A DNA stretch of 59,155 bases, from contig JAGVAP010000094.1 of NCBI GenBank assembly GCA_020060215.1, positions 1-59,155 of the forward strand. Direction: 5' to 3'. Shown here piece after piece: positions 25,003 through 34,531 of this stretch. The stretch comes from Deltaproteobacteria bacterium. Lineage in GTDB: Bacteria; Desulfobacterota; DSM-4660; Desulfatiglandales; HGW-15. The notes beneath the pieces were generated by a model. The model was not told where the DNA came from, made no database searches, and saw only the letters and a list, made by a program, of their open reading frames with translations. Position 1 is the first letter of the stretch, and each line of letters begins with the position of its first letter. A program made the translations under genes and the position numbers.

Positions 25003-27165
25003 TTACCTCTGATCGCCTTCATCCCGCACCTTCTCCACCTGGCACAAGAGGGACTTGAACCCCGGATAGGCCGACAGGGGATCCAGGTAGTCGGGCGGTA
25101 CGAGCAGGTTGGCATCCGCCTCGGGCCAGGCATGGTAGAAGTTGACGACCCCCGGACCGACGACCTCGGTCAGATGGGCCCGGACCCTGAGCGAGCCCCG
25201 CGGCGTGGAAAGGGAGATCCAGTCCCCGTCCGAGATGGACCGCGAAGCACCGTCCGCCGGGTTGATGTCGGCGCTCGGGTCTTTCCGCAAACCCCTGGTC
25301 CAGCCGAGCCTGAACGTCCTCGAGTGCACATACATGGGCAGCCGCGCACCCGTGGTCAGGATCAGGGGGAATCTCTCCGCCACCTCGGGCGTCGATCGGG
25401 GGCTCAACTTCGGCTCCCGGTAGCGAGGAAGGGGGTCGTGGCCGGCCTCCTTCAGGATGGTGGAGGTGAATTCCATCTTCCCGGAAGGCGTGGGAAAGCC
25501 CGTCTTCTCGTACTTCCTGAAAGGCGGCATCCTGAACCCCTTCAGGTGCAGCCCGGCCGGGTGCTCCTTCAACTTCGCCACCGTGAGGCCGGAGGGCTTC
25601 AGGATCCAGTCCACGGAATGCTCGTACCCCTTTTGCATGAGGCCGTCGTCCGGCAGCATCCTGCGGGCCAGTTCAAAGATGATCTCGGCGTCCGATCGCG
25701 ACTGATAAAGGGGCTCGATGACCGGCTGCGACCACATAACGTAGTTCTGGGCCCAGAACCGCAGCTCGCTCCGCTCGAAGGTGGTGCAGGCGGGCAGCAC
25801 CACATCCGCCATCCTGCAGGTCTCGGTCATGAAGAGGTCCACGTTCACGACAAAGTCCAGTTTCCTGAGACTATCGAGCATGAAATCCGAGCCGGGCCAC
25901 ATGCGGTATCTCATGCCGAAGGCCAGCATGGCCCGGATCGGATAGGGTTTTCCGCTGCGGATCTGGAAAGGGAGGTGGACGGCCTGCGCCTCGGGCACGA
26001 GCCTGCACCAGACAGGGTAGAGCTCCTCCCCGACCCGCGGGGGCATGTCCTTCCATGCCCGGACCTGCTTGTACTGCTCCTCCCGGAGGGTGGCCGCGGT
26101 CGGGATGTTCAGCCAGGTCGGCGGCACCACGTAGTTCCCGCCCGGCCGGTCGAAGTTCCCGGTAAGACCGATCAGTGCCGTGAGGGCCCTGTGATTCTGG
26201 ACGCCGTTGGTATGGTGGACGGTGGGGCTGGCGCTCGTCATCAGGGCGGCCGGCCGGGTGGTGGCATAGAGCCTTGCGGCCTCCACCATCAACCCGGCCG
26301 GGACCCCCGTGATCTCCTCGGTCGCCGAGGGGGTGAACTCGCCTGCGTACCGCTGGAACTCCTCAAAACCGAGGGTCCATCGGTCCACGAACTCACGGTC
26401 GTAGATCCCTTCCCGGATCATCACGTTGGCCATGCCCATGGCCAGGGCGCCCGAGGTGCCGGGCCGGATTCGAAGATGGACCGCGGCATGGCGGGTCATG
26501 GGCGTGAGGAGGGGCCCCACCTCGATGATCTTCAGCCCCTGGTCGACGGCATCCATGAGCCTTCGCGTGACGGCGGTGTTCGAATAGAAAGGGTTCTGGC
26601 TCCACACCAGCAGACAACGGGCGTTCCGCAGGTCCGGGGCCCCGAAACAACCGTAATTGAGCTTGGCCGCCATGGCGGTCGCCTGGTGGCAGGTGCTGGA
26701 CTCGGTGCAGTAGTTGGGGGAACCGAAGCTGTGGGCCAGACGCTTGAGGAAGGGGCGGAACCACTTCGAGTATCCGGCATAGAAGACCACGGATTCCGGC
26801 CCTGTCTCCGCCTTGACGGCGAGGAGCCTCCGGGAGATCGTGTCGAGGGCCTCTTCCCATGAAACCGGCGCGAAATCGCCCGATCCCCTCTCCCCCTTCC
26901 GTACGAGAGGTGTCCGGATCCGGTCCTTGTGGTAGATGTACTGCCTGCTCGCAGATCCTTTCGAACAGAGCGCCCCCTGGTTGTGGGGATGGCTCTCGCT
27001 CCCCTCCACCCGGACCACCACGCCATCCTTCACATAGGCATCGATCCCGCAATGCGTGGGGGCATTGCAGATGGAGCAAAACGTCTTGTGGACTCGTATG
27101 CCGGTTCCCTCACCGGGGATCTTCCCGGTTGCCGGACCGTGCGGTTTCACACCCTTGTTCATCAT
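25003..27165 (-). CDS. Third Mo/W-bisPGD oxidoreductase (DMSO reductase superfamily)
   Basis: This roughly 720-residue protein carries an N-terminal [4Fe-4S] motif (CSICNAPTHC followed by LCSKG, residues about 27-65). The molybdopterin domains include PVSWEEALDTISRRL, NFDRPGGNYV and a C-terminal barrel with ISDGDWISLSTPRGSLRVRA. The Cys in SSTCHQAT is a candidate Mo ligand. No Tat signal is apparent. The start at 27165 (ATGATG, GAGG upstream) is preferred because the longer in-frame version to 27654 runs through the divergent promoter region. No ferredoxin or membrane subunit is adjacent, so electrons must go to a partner encoded elsewhere. It is convergent with the transhydroxylase-like operon, 30 bp away. 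The substrate is unknown. Confidence 0.9.
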   Translation of the reverse strand: MMNKGVKPHGPATGKIPGEGTGIRVHKTFCSICNAPTHCGIDAYVKDGVVVRVEGSESHPHNQGALCSKGSASRQYIYHKDRIRTPLVRKGERGSGDFAPVSWEEALDTISRRLLAVKAETGPESVVFYAGYSKWFRPFLKRLAHSFGSPNYCTESSTCHQATAMAAKLNYGCFGAPDLRNARCLLVWSQNPFYSNTAVTRRLMDAVDQGLKIIEVGPLLTPMTRHAAVHLRIRPGTSGALAMGMANVMIREGIYDREFVDRWTLGFEEFQRYAGEFTPSATEEITGVPAGLMVEAARLYATTRPAALMTSASPTVHHTNGVQNHRALTALIGLTGNFDRPGGNYVVPPTWLNIPTAATLREEQYKQVRAWKDMPPRVGEELYPVWCRLVPEAQAVHLPFQIRSGKPYPIRAMLAFGMRYRMWPGSDFMLDSLRKLDFVVNVDLFMTETCRMADVVLPACTTFERSELRFWAQNYVMWSQPVIEPLYQSRSDAEIIFELARRMLPDDGLMQKGYEHSVDWILKPSGLTVAKLKEHPAGLHLKGFRMPPFRKYEKTGFPTPSGKMEFTSTILKEAGHDPLPRYREPKLSPRSTPEVAERFPLILTTGARLPMYVHSRTFRLGWTRGLRKDPSADINPADGASRSISDGDWISLSTPRGSLRVRAHLTEVVGPGVVNFYHAWPEADANLLVPPDYLDPLSAYPGFKSLLCQVEKVRDEGDQR

Positions 27166-27595
27166 CCATCCTCGTCCCCGGGGTTGCAGCGGCGGAACCC
27201 CCACCCCGCATGAAGTCTCCTGCCCGATCATTCTGGCCGCCTCACGCCGTGCAAGCGCCGGCGCTGCGGGGCGGCGGCAAGCGGGCCTGCCGACCACTGG
27301 ATGGAGCCCCGCAGGACTCACGGGGAGAACCATCTTAAGCCATTTGGTCCGAGAAAGCGAGCCGCTTTTCGCCGGAAAAGGTTCTCCTTCGCATTCCCAA
27401 GGGGGCTGGTCCCGCATATCTGAGCTTGTCAAGGTAGCGTGTTGTGTGTATGAATATCGATTGATCGGTGGAATGGGGCTTTTGCAGGTGCGGAGGGTTT
27501 TCAGCAGCCTCGGTTTCAGGTTTCTCAGGAAAAGGCCGATGATTTCTATTGGATCCTGTTCAATGGCGGAGGTTTCCTGAAGGAGAGCGCGCCCG
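27166..27595. other. 430-bp divergent intergenic region
   Basis: This stretch separates the third molybdoenzyme (- strand) from the PhcB-like gene (+ strand). I see no convincing gene in it. A possible promoter for the PhcB-like operon is TTGTCA (27426-27431) with TATGAA (27449-27454), 17 bp apart, in a locally AT-rich patch. Confidence 0.5.
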
Positions 27596-29017
27596 ATGTC
27601 CAGACCTGACCCCAGAATGAGAGCCCTTACCGAAAGCCTCGTGATGTTTCGCAATTCTCAGGGAGTGGAGGCACGGGGCACCCTGATCCACCTCACCCGA
27701 AACATCGCGGTCTTCGAAGTCTACAACCCCTACTCCATTGTCCAGTTGAGCGAGGTTTTGCAGGATCTTCGGATCCTGAGAGGCGAGCGCACCATTTACA
27801 ACGGCCGGGCGGTCGTGAGCAACCTCCTGCCTACAGGATTGATGGTGATCTGTTCGGCCACCCTGGTCGATCCATGGTCCGAGCTGGCCGACCTCGTTCC
27901 CGGTCACGGCCTCCGGGAAGAGTTGGATCGATTCGTGCAGGAATGGTCGACGACCCAGACCATCGCCTCTCCCTTCCGCCTTGCCGTCGGTGATCTGAAG
28001 TCCTTCCTCGGGGAAGTGAGCCGGCTTCTCCAGCAGGTGGATGTCGCCCTGCAGACCACCCCGACGGAATCCGCGCCCCAACCAGGGGAGTTGCTGGAGA
28101 CCATCGTTCCACCCATCGCTCCCAAGTTTCAAGAGCTCCTCGACGCCTTCGAGTACGAGGCGGGCCGAATCGACCCGGGGGTCGCGGCCCCCCACAAGAT
28201 GTTTGCGCGGAACGAGCTCCATCCCTTTTTGTTGTGCTCCCCGTTCATCCACCGGATTTATGCGAAGCCCCTGGGATATGCGGGAGACTACATCATGGTC
28301 AAGATGATCATGGATGTTGCGTTCGAGGGCGCGAATACCTATGCCAAGCTCGTGAATCACTTCTATCTGGATCAGCCGCCTGCGCGCGCACACCGCAACC
28401 GTATCGCGATCCTCGTCAATGCCCTTCACGGGGAAGCGGTCCGTGTCTCCGGAGCGGAAAGGAAGTTGAGGGTCTTGAATATCGGCTGCGGCCCGGCCGT
28501 GGAGGTCGAGAGGTTCATCCGGAAGGATGCGTTGTCGGAAAGGTGTGAGTTCCACCTCCTCGATTTCAACCGGGAGACCCTGGAGTATGCGAGGGAAACG
28601 GTTGAAAACGTGAGCAGAGAAGTCGGAAGGAGTCCGAGCGTCGTTTTTATCCACCAGTCCATCCACGATCTCCTCAGAGAGGCGGCGACTCGCCATCACC
28701 AACCGAACCATCCGTCCTTTGACCTGATCTACTGCGCCGGGCTGTTCGATTACCTTGGGGACCGGGTCTGCAGGCGGTTGATGCAGTTGTTTTACAACCG
28801 CGTGGTTCCAGGGGGGTTGCTGATCGCTACCAATGTCCACCCCCGTAATCCCACGCGATACTTCATGGAACACATTGCCGAATGGCATCTGGTGTATCGT
28901 GACGAAGCCGAGATGAAGTCCCTCTCGCCCCGAACGGACTGCCGGACATACGTGGATCCGACAGGCGTGAACGTGTTTCTGGAAATCCGAAAGGAAAAGG
29001 AAGAAGGTGGGCAGTGA
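27596..29017 (+). CDS. PhcB-like SAM-dependent methyltransferase (3-hydroxy fatty acid methyl ester synthase family)
   Basis: This 473-residue protein has three parts. An N-terminal PilZ-like beta region (residues about 15-100) comes first, followed by a helical middle. The class I methyltransferase domain (about 270-470) has the SAM loop LNIGCGPAVEVERF and the acidic strand end LLDFN. PhcB of Ralstonia makes 3-hydroxypalmitate or 3-hydroxymyristate methyl ester as a quorum signal and is about the same length. The two following genes encode kinase and receiver proteins in the Phc order, which strengthens the call. AAGGAG lies 10 bp upstream of the ATG. The next gene overlaps it by 11 bp. That the product makes a fatty acid methyl ester is inferred from family and context. 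Confidence 0.8.
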   Translation: MSRPDPRMRALTESLVMFRNSQGVEARGTLIHLTRNIAVFEVYNPYSIVQLSEVLQDLRILRGERTIYNGRAVVSNLLPTGLMVICSATLVDPWSELADLVPGHGLREELDRFVQEWSTTQTIASPFRLAVGDLKSFLGEVSRLLQQVDVALQTTPTESAPQPGELLETIVPPIAPKFQELLDAFEYEAGRIDPGVAAPHKMFARNELHPFLLCSPFIHRIYAKPLGYAGDYIMVKMIMDVAFEGANTYAKLVNHFYLDQPPARAHRNRIAILVNALHGEAVRVSGAERKLRVLNIGCGPAVEVERFIRKDALSERCEFHLLDFNRETLEYARETVENVSREVGRSPSVVFIHQSIHDLLREAATRHHQPNHPSFDLIYCAGLFDYLGDRVCRRLMQLFYNRVVPGGLLIATNVHPRNPTRYFMEHIAEWHLVYRDEAEMKSLSPRTDCRTYVDPTGVNVFLEIRKEKEEGGQ

Positions 29018-31607
29018 TACGGTAGCGACTGTTCTCGCCGCTGAGTACGCTCGATATGATCGGAACCTGCGCTTTACCCGGTTTCGGATCGTCGGCATCC
29101 TCTCCCTCGTGTTGATGCTCGCAGGGGTGAGTCTCGATTTCTTCGTCTATCCCGATCTCCTTCGTGCCCTTTTCTGGATCCGGGTGCTCTGCGACGTGGC
29201 TACGGCCGTTCTCCTGGCGTTCTCCTTCTCGTCCCTCGGGCAGCGGATGATCACCCCTCTGGGCCATGCCGTGATGCTGGTACCCGTGGTCTTCATGACC
29301 ATGATGATCTATGTCTCCGAAGGGGCCATGTCTCCTTATTATGCCGGGCTGAACCTGGTTTTTCTCGGGGTGGGCGTCCTCATGCCCTGGAGCGTAAAAG
29401 AGACGCTGGGGTTCTGCCTGGTCACCATCCTGATCTACTCGGCCGCGTGCCTCCTCCACCGCCAGACCGATATCTACTGGCACACGCTTTTCAACAACCT
29501 CTATTTCCTGACACTGACGGCCGTTGTCTGCATCACCGCCAGCTACTACATCTCCCGCAGAAGGTTTGAGGAATTCCGGCTCCGCCATGAACTGGGCCGC
29601 CGCAACGAGGAGCTGGCCCGATCCAATGAGCAACTGGAGGAGCTGGATCGGCTCAAATCCGAGTTCTTCGCCAATGTCAGCCATGAGCTGCGCACACCGA
29701 TCACCCTGATCATCTCCCCCCTCCAGGATGCCATCCGCAACGCCGACCTCCCATCCGCCACCCGGGGTATCCTGAGGATCGCCCTGGACCATTCCATGCG
29801 ACTGTTGAAGCTGATGAACGATCTGCTCGATCTCATCCGCGTCGGAAAGGGAAAGGCCGAGTACAAGATGCAGCCGATCGATCTCTCCTCCTTTGTGCCG
29901 GGCATCGTGGATTCACTGGGTTATCTTGCCCGGTTGAAGAGGCAGCAGATCTCCTGCCGGGGGCAAAACGGACCCCTCATGGTGCAGGGGGACCCGGACA
30001 AGCTCGAGAAGGTGCTGCTCAACCTCCTCACCAACTCCATGAAGTTCACCCCGACGGGCGGCACCATCACGGCCCGTCTGCACCGGGACGGATCCAAGGC
30101 GGTCGTCGAGGTCGAAGACACCGGCATCGGTATCCCTGCGAAGGATCTCCCCTTCATCTTCGACCGGTTTCGCCAGGTGGACGGGTCGTCGACCAGGAGG
30201 TTTCAGGGGCTCGGCATCGGACTGGCCCTGGCCAGGGCGATCGTCGAGGAACACAAAGGGGTGATGCGCGCCCAGAGCGAACAGGGGAAAGGCTCCATCC
30301 TCAGGGTCGAGCTCCCGCTGTGTGAGGGAAAGGCGCCGCAAGGGGATGCAAAGAGCGGGGAGGAGAATCTCGATCCTTTGTCGGAGATCTACGCGGCGGC
30401 CGACCGGAAGCTCTCCATCCGGATCGAAGAGGGGCAGGGGGAGATGGCCGCAGTCGGGACCGGGGAGGTCTCCATCCTGGTGGTCGAGGACGAGCCGGAC
30501 ATGCGGCGATTCCTGGTCTCTCTCTTTTCCGACGAGTTCAAGGTGCTGCAGGCGGTAGACGGACTCTCCGGGCTCGCCACGGCCCGAAAGCATCAACCCG
30601 ATCTCGCGCTCCTTGACCTGATGCTTCCCGGCATGGACGGACTTGAACTGTGCAAGGCCATCAAGATGGATCCTGCAACCTCGAACATGAAGGTGGTGCT
30701 CCTTACGGCCCGTGTGGACGAGGAGTCCAAGATCTCGGCTTTGGAGCGGGGGGCGGACGATTTCATCACCAAGCCGTTCAGCACCACGGAACTGAGGGTG
30801 AGGCTCTCCAATCTGCTTCGCGCAGCTCAGCTGGAGGAGAAGGTCAGGAAGAGGAACGTGGAGCTGGAAGACACCCTCAGACGACTGAAGGAAACCGAGG
30901 CCCAGCTCGTTCAGAGTGAAAAGATGAACGCGCTTGGGAATCTCTCCGCAGGGCTGATTCACGAGATCAACAACCCCCTGAACTTCACGCTCACCGCGAT
31001 TCAGGTGGCGGTGAAGGAGGCGCAGAGCGGCTCTCCGGATCTGAAGGAGACCCTCGAGGATATCGGTCAGGGGATGACCCGCATACGGGACATCATTTCC
31101 GATCTCCGGGCGTTCGTCCATCCGACCGGGGAGATCCGCAGGCAGCCTTTCCGCATCTCCGAGGCCATAGAGACCGCCCTCCACCTGGTCTCCCATGAAC
31201 TGAGGGACCTGCAGGTGGCCAAACCGGCGGCAAGCGAGCGGGTGAGCGGCTCGAAAAACCAGGTCATCCAGGTCTTTGTCAACCTCTTGGTCAATTCGTC
31301 CCAGGCCTTGCGATCGCTGCCGCCGGATGAAACCCGTTCGCCTCAGATCCGGATCTCCACGGACAGGCAGGACGGACGTCTTCTTGTAAAGGTCTGGGAC
31401 AACGGCATCGGCATCGACCCGAAGCATCTTACGAGGGTGTGTGATCCGTTTTTCACCACCCGCGACGTCGGAAAGGGAATGGGCCTGGGTTTGAGCATAT
31501 GCCACACGATCATCGGGAACCACCAGGGGAAGATCACCATTGAAAGCAGGCAAGGCGAATGGACCGAGGTCTCATTCGACCTTCCCCTTGCCGACCAGGA
31601 GGATTAG
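29007..31607 (+). CDS. Hybrid sensor kinase: PhcS-like membrane kinase fused to PhcR-like receiver-kinase
   Basis: This 866-residue protein starts at GTG 29007, inside the end of the methyltransferase gene. An N-terminal set of about six membrane helices (residues 27-182) leads through a coiled coil to the first kinase core: His226 in FFANVSHELRTP, N-box LLTNSMKF near 340, DTGIGIP near 371, GLGIGL near 401. A receiver domain (about 488-605) has Asp537 and Lys589. A second kinase core follows (His652 in IHEINNPLN, DNGIGID, GKGMGLGLS). In Ralstonia the first half (PhcS) and the receiver-kinase half (PhcR) are separate proteins. Here they are one chain, which would make phosphotransfer internal. 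The likely input is the methyl ester signal at the membrane. Confidence 0.85.
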   Translation: MGSDTVATVLAAEYARYDRNLRFTRFRIVGILSLVLMLAGVSLDFFVYPDLLRALFWIRVLCDVATAVLLAFSFSSLGQRMITPLGHAVMLVPVVFMTMMIYVSEGAMSPYYAGLNLVFLGVGVLMPWSVKETLGFCLVTILIYSAACLLHRQTDIYWHTLFNNLYFLTLTAVVCITASYYISRRRFEEFRLRHELGRRNEELARSNEQLEELDRLKSEFFANVSHELRTPITLIISPLQDAIRNADLPSATRGILRIALDHSMRLLKLMNDLLDLIRVGKGKAEYKMQPIDLSSFVPGIVDSLGYLARLKRQQISCRGQNGPLMVQGDPDKLEKVLLNLLTNSMKFTPTGGTITARLHRDGSKAVVEVEDTGIGIPAKDLPFIFDRFRQVDGSSTRRFQGLGIGLALARAIVEEHKGVMRAQSEQGKGSILRVELPLCEGKAPQGDAKSGEENLDPLSEIYAAADRKLSIRIEEGQGEMAAVGTGEVSILVVEDEPDMRRFLVSLFSDEFKVLQAVDGLSGLATARKHQPDLALLDLMLPGMDGLELCKAIKMDPATSNMKVVLLTARVDEESKISALERGADDFITKPFSTTELRVRLSNLLRAAQLEEKVRKRNVELEDTLRRLKETEAQLVQSEKMNALGNLSAGLIHEINNPLNFTLTAIQVAVKEAQSGSPDLKETLEDIGQGMTRIRDIISDLRAFVHPTGEIRRQPFRISEAIETALHLVSHELRDLQVAKPAASERVSGSKNQVIQVFVNLLVNSSQALRSLPPDETRSPQIRISTDRQDGRLLVKVWDNGIGIDPKHLTRVCDPFFTTRDVGKGMGLGLSICHTIIGNHQGKITIESRQGEWTEVSFDLPLADQED

Positions 31608-31609
31608 CC

Positions 31610-32851
31610 GTGTACGATTACAGGAAGTTTCACATTCTGTACGTGGATGACGAAGAGCAGTCGCTCAAGTACTTCAAGAAGGCGTTCCAGGAGGAGTTCT
31701 CCATCCTCACCTCGCCGGATGTCCGGGAAGCCGAAGAGATCCTGGAGCGCGAGAGTAACCGGATCGGGATCCTGATCACCGATCAGCGCATGCCCGGCCG
31801 TACAGGAGTCGACCTCCTCGGCCACGTGCGCAGGATGCAGCCGAGGATCGTCCGCATGCTCACGACGGCCTACTCCGATCTGGACAGCGCAATCGAGGCG
31901 GTGAACTCCGGGGCGATCTTCAAGTACATCATGAAACCCTGGAACCTTCAGGACCTGCGCGGATGCCTCCTCCGCGGCATGGAGTTCTTCCTGGTGCAAA
32001 TGGAAAGGGACGCCCTCCTCAGGGAAAAGATGAGCATCCTTCAGCGGTTGATCGTCATGGATCGGGTGCGCAGCCTGGCCATCATGGCCGCCGGGCTTTC
32101 CCACCAGATCCGCAATCCCCTGACGGCCCTCAAGACCTTTCTCGACCTCACCCCCAGGAAATTGAGAGAAGAGTTGAATGAAAACGTCCGGCTCAAGAGC
32201 CCGGACTTCTGGGAAGACTTCTGGTCCATTGCAGAGCAGGAGAGCGCCCGGATCCTCAAGATCATCGATCAGGTCGGAAGGATGGTCGTAGTGCCCACGA
32301 CCCGTTTCTCGGGCCCTTACCCGATCCGGGACCTGGTCCGAGGGGCGAGGGCTTACGCCGAGAGACAGGCATCCGGCTCCGTCGAAGTGGACCTGCTCGA
32401 TACACTCCCCCCGGTGAAGGCGGACGCACAGATGGTGGAGCAGCTCTTCCAGATCCTGGTGAAGTGGATGATCGCGATGACCCCAGGCCGGGAGATCCTG
32501 ATCGAGGCCAAAGAAACGGCTCGCATCTGGGGTGTGGAAGGGGTGAGAATACGGATCCTGAGCAAGGGGCCGGTGTGGACGGAGATCCGCGTCTCCTCCC
32601 TTTTCACCGCCTTCTCGATCGTGGACGAGGATCTGCAGGATCCCGGAATGGACCTGCTGCCCGCCTTTTTTATCATCCATCACCACGGCGGAGAGATCCT
32701 GATTCACAAGTCCCCCCCGGAGGGGCCGGGCCTGGAGGTCATTCTGCCGATCGATCCGGAAAGCGTGAACCTGCCGTTGAAGGAGGACGATCTCCTCCAG
32801 AAGATCATGGCCTATTCGGAGATATGGGAGGACATCCAGGCGAACTTCTAG
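31610..32851 (+). CDS. PhcQ-like response regulator with degenerate kinase-like C-terminal half
   Basis: This 413-residue protein starts at GTG 31610, with AGGAGG 8-13 bp upstream and only 2 bp after the kinase stop. The receiver domain (residues about 5-125) has acidic Asp13/Asp14, phospho-acceptor Asp58 and Lys109. A dimerisation-type helix with His165 in GLSHQIRNPLTAL follows. The rest resembles an ATPase fold but lacks a clear N-box and the glycine-rich G1/G2 boxes, so it probably does not bind ATP. PhcQ of Ralstonia is a receiver protein in the same operon position. No DNA-binding domain is present, so output would be by protein contact. Confidence 0.8.
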   Translation: MYDYRKFHILYVDDEEQSLKYFKKAFQEEFSILTSPDVREAEEILERESNRIGILITDQRMPGRTGVDLLGHVRRMQPRIVRMLTTAYSDLDSAIEAVNSGAIFKYIMKPWNLQDLRGCLLRGMEFFLVQMERDALLREKMSILQRLIVMDRVRSLAIMAAGLSHQIRNPLTALKTFLDLTPRKLREELNENVRLKSPDFWEDFWSIAEQESARILKIIDQVGRMVVVPTTRFSGPYPIRDLVRGARAYAERQASGSVEVDLLDTLPPVKADAQMVEQLFQILVKWMIAMTPGREILIEAKETARIWGVEGVRIRILSKGPVWTEIRVSSLFTAFSIVDEDLQDPGMDLLPAFFIIHHHGGEILIHKSPPEGPGLEVILPIDPESVNLPLKEDDLLQKIMAYSEIWEDIQANF

Positions 32852-33816
32852 ACCCCTCGGATATAGTCCGTCACCACCCAGATGAGGGACGCGGCCACGA
32901 GCGAAATCAGGGTGACCAGGACCGCCTTGTAAACACGATCGCCGGTCCTCGAAACCGCGATGGCGGGCACCACACGGGCGGCGGTCAGCGCAAGACTCAG
33001 GTGGCAGACCGCGTCAAGCAGATTTCGATTCAGATGGTGATTTTTTGACAGCAGCAGGGCGATGCGCCGGTCGCCGATCACGATTCCGGAAGACCTGCTC
33101 ATCAGCCGGCTTTCCGCCTGTTCGTTCAGCAGATCGAGCTCCCGCTTCAGTTCCTCGAAGCGCTTGAGGACCTCCCCGTCCGAAAGAAGATCCATGGCCC
33201 TCTCCTTATCCGCCGCCCATGCATGTACATCGGAAAGAGCGAGTTCGAGCTTCCTGGAAAGGATCGGCCTGTATCCGTGGGGCATCCGGCTTTCCAAGGA
33301 GAAACCCGCGCCCATCTTGAGCATGAGACCGAGCCCCAGGGGGCGATCGTGAAAAATGTTGACCCTGAGACCGACCTCCCGGCTGTCCTCGTCGGTCATG
33401 GGGGAAAAGGCCAGCACGAGACCGTTGTGCTTCACCCTGAAATACGGACCGCACCCAAAGAGCGTTACCGCACCGAAACCCCCGGGGAAACCCCATTTCC
33501 TCTCCAGAACCCATCCCATTTCACGGCTGATGGAGGTCAACCACTCGACCGGTCGTCTGCTTCTGAGGAATGAAAGGAAAAGGGCGGCCGCGATGAAGAG
33601 GCCGATGCACACGGCGATCCAGGAGAAACGGGCATCGATCAAGCGGATCAGGGACTCCATCAGGCCGGGTCGGGGCCCTGCCAGCAGGAAGTAGGCGACG
33701 AGACCCAGAAAGAGCGCATCCGAGACGACGAGCACGGGCCAGAGCCACGGGAGCGGTTTTTTCCTGCTGCCGGCCCCCTGCCCGCCGGGAGCGGTTTTTT
33801 CCTCATGGGCAAACAT
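32848..33816 (-). CDS. Hypothetical membrane protein
   Basis: This 322-residue protein has two N-terminal helices (residues about 24-46 and 65-84) and a soluble middle with a charged helix containing LKRFEELKRELDLLNEQ. Two C-terminal hydrophobic segments follow, ending in AVLVTLISLVAASLIWVVTDYI. I do not recognise a family. ATG 33816 has GGAGGG 6 bp upstream; ATG 33822 abuts that site. Its stop codon overlaps the stop of the convergent PhcQ-like gene (shared bases 32848-32851). Confidence 0.7.
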   Translation of the reverse strand: MFAHEEKTAPGGQGAGSRKKPLPWLWPVLVVSDALFLGLVAYFLLAGPRPGLMESLIRLIDARFSWIAVCIGLFIAAALFLSFLRSRRPVEWLTSISREMGWVLERKWGFPGGFGAVTLFGCGPYFRVKHNGLVLAFSPMTDEDSREVGLRVNIFHDRPLGLGLMLKMGAGFSLESRMPHGYRPILSRKLELALSDVHAWAADKERAMDLLSDGEVLKRFEELKRELDLLNEQAESRLMSRSSGIVIGDRRIALLLSKNHHLNRNLLDAVCHLSLALTAARVVPAIAVSRTGDRVYKAVLVTLISLVAASLIWVVTDYIRGV

Positions 33817-34035
33817 GGACATCCCTCCGCATCCGGATTCGGTATGGGGGTTTGGGGAAGCCGTTGGACCACAGGATCCACTCACCGTTTCCGGGCAAAC
33901 GGATCCCTTTTCGCAGCTGCTGCTGATAGGTCAGCAATTTTTGTGCCACCTGCAAAAGGGCTTGACTTTTTCTCGGATATGGCCGAAATAGGGCTCCCGT
34001 AACCAACCCCGAACAGATGACCAAGCAGCAGACCC

Positions 34036-34521
34036 ATGGATCAGTCATACCACTTTACCGTCTATGCCGGTTACCATCAGTTCTATCTGAGCAGCGATGA
34101 GGAATCGCTGGTAGGATCAGGGGCCGACAGTTTCTGGACAGGAGAGAACATCCGGAGACTCCTTGCCACGGGCCCCGGGCTGGTGGGAATCGGGACCGGG
34201 ACCTACGGAGAAGTCCCTGTGTCGATACACCTTGCAGGGCGTCGCCCGGCTGAGGAGGTCGATCCATGGGACCACGTAGCGGAGACCTGCATCGATCTCA
34301 GCACGGGGTTCCTCCATGTGACGGGCTGTCCTGACGGACATGCGGGGGTCGTCAAGGTCGAGCCGGGGACGTACAGGGTCCGGGTCTATGCCGGAAAACT
34401 GGACACGGTGGAAAACGAGCAAGGCGAGGACTATTATCGTATCGTGCTCTGGAACGACACGCCCTGTTCCCCTCGTGTGCTGAAGCAATGGCCCACGGCG
34501 TTGAGATTTGAATGCGATTGA
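34036..34521 (+). CDS. Hypothetical small soluble protein
   Basis: This 161-residue acidic protein appears beta-rich, with FTVYAGYHQFYL at the start and YRVRVYAGKLDT near residue 115 and YRIVLWNDTPC near 138. There is no signal peptide or membrane segment. The pattern recalls a widespread uncharacterised family whose members end in a YRVRVY...YRIxLW pair, but I cannot name it. It is followed 10 bp later by the dipeptidase fusion gene. The ribosome site is weak. Confidence 0.65.
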   Translation: MDQSYHFTVYAGYHQFYLSSDEESLVGSGADSFWTGENIRRLLATGPGLVGIGTGTYGEVPVSIHLAGRRPAEEVDPWDHVAETCIDLSTGFLHVTGCPDGHAGVVKVEPGTYRVRVYAGKLDTVENEQGEDYYRIVLWNDTPCSPRVLKQWPTALRFECD

Positions 34522-34531
34522 GGACCCTTCC

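Noticed and set aside
27166..27654. Longer N-terminus of the third molybdoenzyme (extra 163 residues)
   Set aside because: The extension crosses the divergent promoter region, overlaps the start of the PhcB-like gene and has no recognisable domain; a good ATGATG start with ribosome site lies at 27165.
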